From positions 90,354-154,353 of the forward strand of contig NZ_JAGGLM010000006.1 in NCBI RefSeq assembly GCF_017874415.1: a stretch of DNA of 64,000 bases. The letters are read 5' to 3'. How positions within the stretch are numbered: position 1 is the first letter of the stretch; every line of letters begins with the position of its first letter. A program made the translations under genes and the position numbers. Positions 62,607 to 64,000 of the stretch are shown here, piece by piece. The notes beneath the pieces were generated by a model. That model worked only from the letters and a program-made list of their open reading frames with translations. It searched no databases and was not told the DNA's origin. Source of the stretch: Clostridium algifaecis. GTDB taxonomy: Bacteria; Bacillota; Clostridia; Clostridiales; Clostridiaceae.

Positions 62607-63470
62607 TTGAAAATTCCAAAAGCCTTATATATTGATGATAATAGAAAGGATTTCAAATTTCCTCAGCAATTAGATAAAGATTTATATAATGAAAGGTTTA
62701 AGAACAAATTGTTTTGTCATTTTTATGGATGTAATGCAAAGATTTCTTTTAATGAAAGAAAAGATGGTTATAAATATTTCAGCACATGGAATAAAAGTTC
62801 TCATGCTGAAGACTGTCCTTATTGTGTTACCTATAAAGATGAAATTAAACGTTCAAAAGTGCTTGACAAGCAGGTTGATACAAATTTATCACAATCTCAT
62901 ATTGATAAAATTTTTAAACGACTAGATGGAAAATTGAAATATGAAAACAACTTAGATACTACAGTTACAGACGAACAAAATGGTTCAAAACTTGTTAATG
63001 AAAATGGAACTAAAGAGAATATTCAACCCATAATAGGCGATTCGGATTCATCTACCACAAAACCTCCCAAGGTATATATAAGAGCATTAGACGAATTGAG
63101 TAAAAGGGATTTTAATAAAATTAGATGTGTATATGGTTCTATTAAAAATATGCAAATTGAAAAAAATCAAGATGGTTCTAAATATGCATATATGAATTTT
63201 GATTCATCTGAAGTTAATGCAAGTATTTGTTTTCCACCTGCATTCGCAGTTAACAATCAAGTTCTTATTGATAAATTTGATTTATTGAGAGAGTATATTA
63301 ATACTAATTCTGAAACGTTTCTATGTCAGTGTATCGGTGATGTAAAAAGCAAAAAAGGTAAACCATTTAAAGGTTATAACGTGAATATTTTTCAAGCTGA
63401 AGCTATACGAATTAACGATATTCCACTAGAAAGATTTATATATAATTTAGTAATTTCTTCCAAACTATAG
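62607..63470 (+). CDS. hypothetical protein with zinc-finger-like N-terminus
   Basis: About 287 residues. The first 75 residues have FCHFYGCNAKISF and SHAEDCPYC, a C-x4-C...H-x4-C-x2-C arrangement that may bind zinc. A low-complexity linker follows (about 100-155), then a beta-rich C-terminal domain (IRCVYGSIKNMQIEKN, FLCQCIGDVKSKKGKPFKGY) that may be an OB-like fold. TTG at 62607 is favoured because AGAAGGTGATG sits at proper distance; ATG at 62601 overlaps that site. It is convergent with nothing and divergent from hsdR 2. Function unknown. Confidence 0.6.
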   Translation: MKIPKALYIDDNRKDFKFPQQLDKDLYNERFKNKLFCHFYGCNAKISFNERKDGYKYFSTWNKSSHAEDCPYCVTYKDEIKRSKVLDKQVDTNLSQSHIDKIFKRLDGKLKYENNLDTTVTDEQNGSKLVNENGTKENIQPIIGDSDSSTTKPPKVYIRALDELSKRDFNKIRCVYGSIKNMQIEKNQDGSKYAYMNFDSSEVNASICFPPAFAVNNQVLIDKFDLLREYINTNSETFLCQCIGDVKSKKGKPFKGYNVNIFQAEAIRINDIPLERFIYNLVISSKL

Positions 63471-63507
63471 TAAATAATCCTAGTATTTAAAGAAGGGGGT
63501 GATTTTA

Positions 63508-63684
63508 ATGTCAGACGATAAAACAAAAAAGAAGCCACTAGATTCATCAAGGATTAATATTCATGAACCTTATGAAGTTAATTATTGGTGTGATACTTTA
63601 GGATGTACTAAACAAGAGTTAATAAATGCTGTTAACCAAGTAGGTACTTCTGTAACAAAGGTAAAAAATCATTTAGGTAAATAA
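63508..63684 (+). CDS. DUF3606 domain protein
   Basis: 58 residues: KKPLDSSRINIHEPYEVNYW, then LGCTKQELINAVNQVG. This is the DUF3606 family, short proteins of unknown role. ATG at 63508 is chosen because AAGGGGGTGATTTTA precedes it. 37 bases after the previous gene, ended by a terminator. Confidence 0.85.
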   Translation: MSDDKTKKKPLDSSRINIHEPYEVNYWCDTLGCTKQELINAVNQVGTSVTKVKNHLGK

Positions 63685-63695
63685 AAATTTTATAG

Positions 63696-63740
63696 AAGCA
63701 CCTACTTAATGATAAAAATTGTACAAATAGGTGCTTTTTA
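63696..63740 (+). terminator. terminator
   Basis: AAGCACCTA and TAGGTGCTT form a 9-bp stem with a 23-base loop, followed by TTTTTA. Confidence 0.82.
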
Positions 63741-63814
63741 AACCATAATATAAAGCACTCAACCAAAATTGATTGAATGCCCTTTATATACATAAACCTT
63801 TATTTAATTCTATT

Positions 63815-63928
63815 CTAAACTTCAGTTACCACTTCAGCCTTAACCTTCCCTTTAACTCCCTTATCGTAATACTCCTTATTATATAGTAGTACGCACGTCT
63901 CCACATGTGTTTTGATAGTAAGATGATA
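63815..63928 (-). pseudogene. C-terminal fragment of a serine recombinase
   Basis: 37 codons on the minus strand, preceded by a stop, encode YHLTIKTHVETCVLLYNKE... ending KGKVKAEVVTEV. The THVETCVLL core matches the C-terminal GHVETVV motif of large serine recombinases (HSGHVETVVKL in the gene at 28224). No start codon or other domain is present in the window. It marks the border of a lost mobile element or the edge of another one beyond the window; 63929-64000 shows no further gene. Confidence 0.5.
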
Positions 63929-64000
63929 CTAATACGCAGATATAATGGAATTAGACCCCTTTAGACCCCCTTTGAATTTAGGGGACTGTTTTACAACTAA

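Overview
The window is AT-rich, dense in short ribosome-binding sites, and carries a small acid-soluble spore protein gene, a Cys-type T-box, an HD-GYP protein and several clostridial-type mobile genes. I read it as the chromosome of a spore-forming Clostridium (sensu lato). No rRNA, tRNA or CRISPR array was seen.

Bases 1-9,530 are ordinary chromosome: the 3' end of a beta-lactamase-fold hydrolase, a methyl-accepting chemotaxis protein, a T-box-controlled three-gene cystine-type ABC transporter, an HD-GYP protein, an aldo/keto reductase, a leaderless Cu/Zn SOD-like protein, an alpha/beta SASP and a DUF475 membrane protein. Bases 9,530-19,250 are a graveyard of mobile DNA: a zeta-type toxin-antitoxin operon broken twice (a nonsense codon in the toxin, an IS4-family element inside the antitoxin with a 9-bp target duplication), an IS256-like relic, a ParB-domain fragment, a UPF0175/DUF3368 toxin-antitoxin pair, a Panacea-domain antitoxin with an MqsR-like toxin, phage-type regulators, and an IS21 copy fused to a truncated ImmA gene. 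Bases 19,250-28,100 hold a three-gene operon containing a SecB-like chaperone and a PD-(D/E)XK nuclease, followed by a first type I restriction system (hsdM-hsdS-hsdR, minus strand).

Bases 28,220 to about 54,000 form one minus-strand element: a large serine recombinase, a complete head and packaging module (small and large terminase, portal, MuF-like protein, scaffold, capsid, connectors), a tyrosine recombinase, a repressor region, a ParB-methyltransferase fusion, a helicase with a cysteine cluster, and a 1,086-residue protein with the DxDGD signature of YonO/QDE-1-like single-chain RNA polymerases. No tail or lysis gene is visible, so this is either a truncated prophage or a capsid-forming satellite that borrows tails. 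It carries a second Panacea toxin-antitoxin pair between terminase and portal, and two covarying RNA-like elements plus a 650-base structured gap around the replication genes.

Bases 54,000-62,400 are a second defence block: a GHKL-ATPase/nuclease fusion, two PC4-like genes, and a second type I system with an extra half-size specificity subunit whose promoter overlaps a perfect inverted repeat. The right end has an unknown zinc-finger-like gene, a DUF3606 gene and a fragment of another serine recombinase.

The layout suggests a hot spot where restriction systems, toxin-antitoxin modules and phage-derived elements have accumulated.
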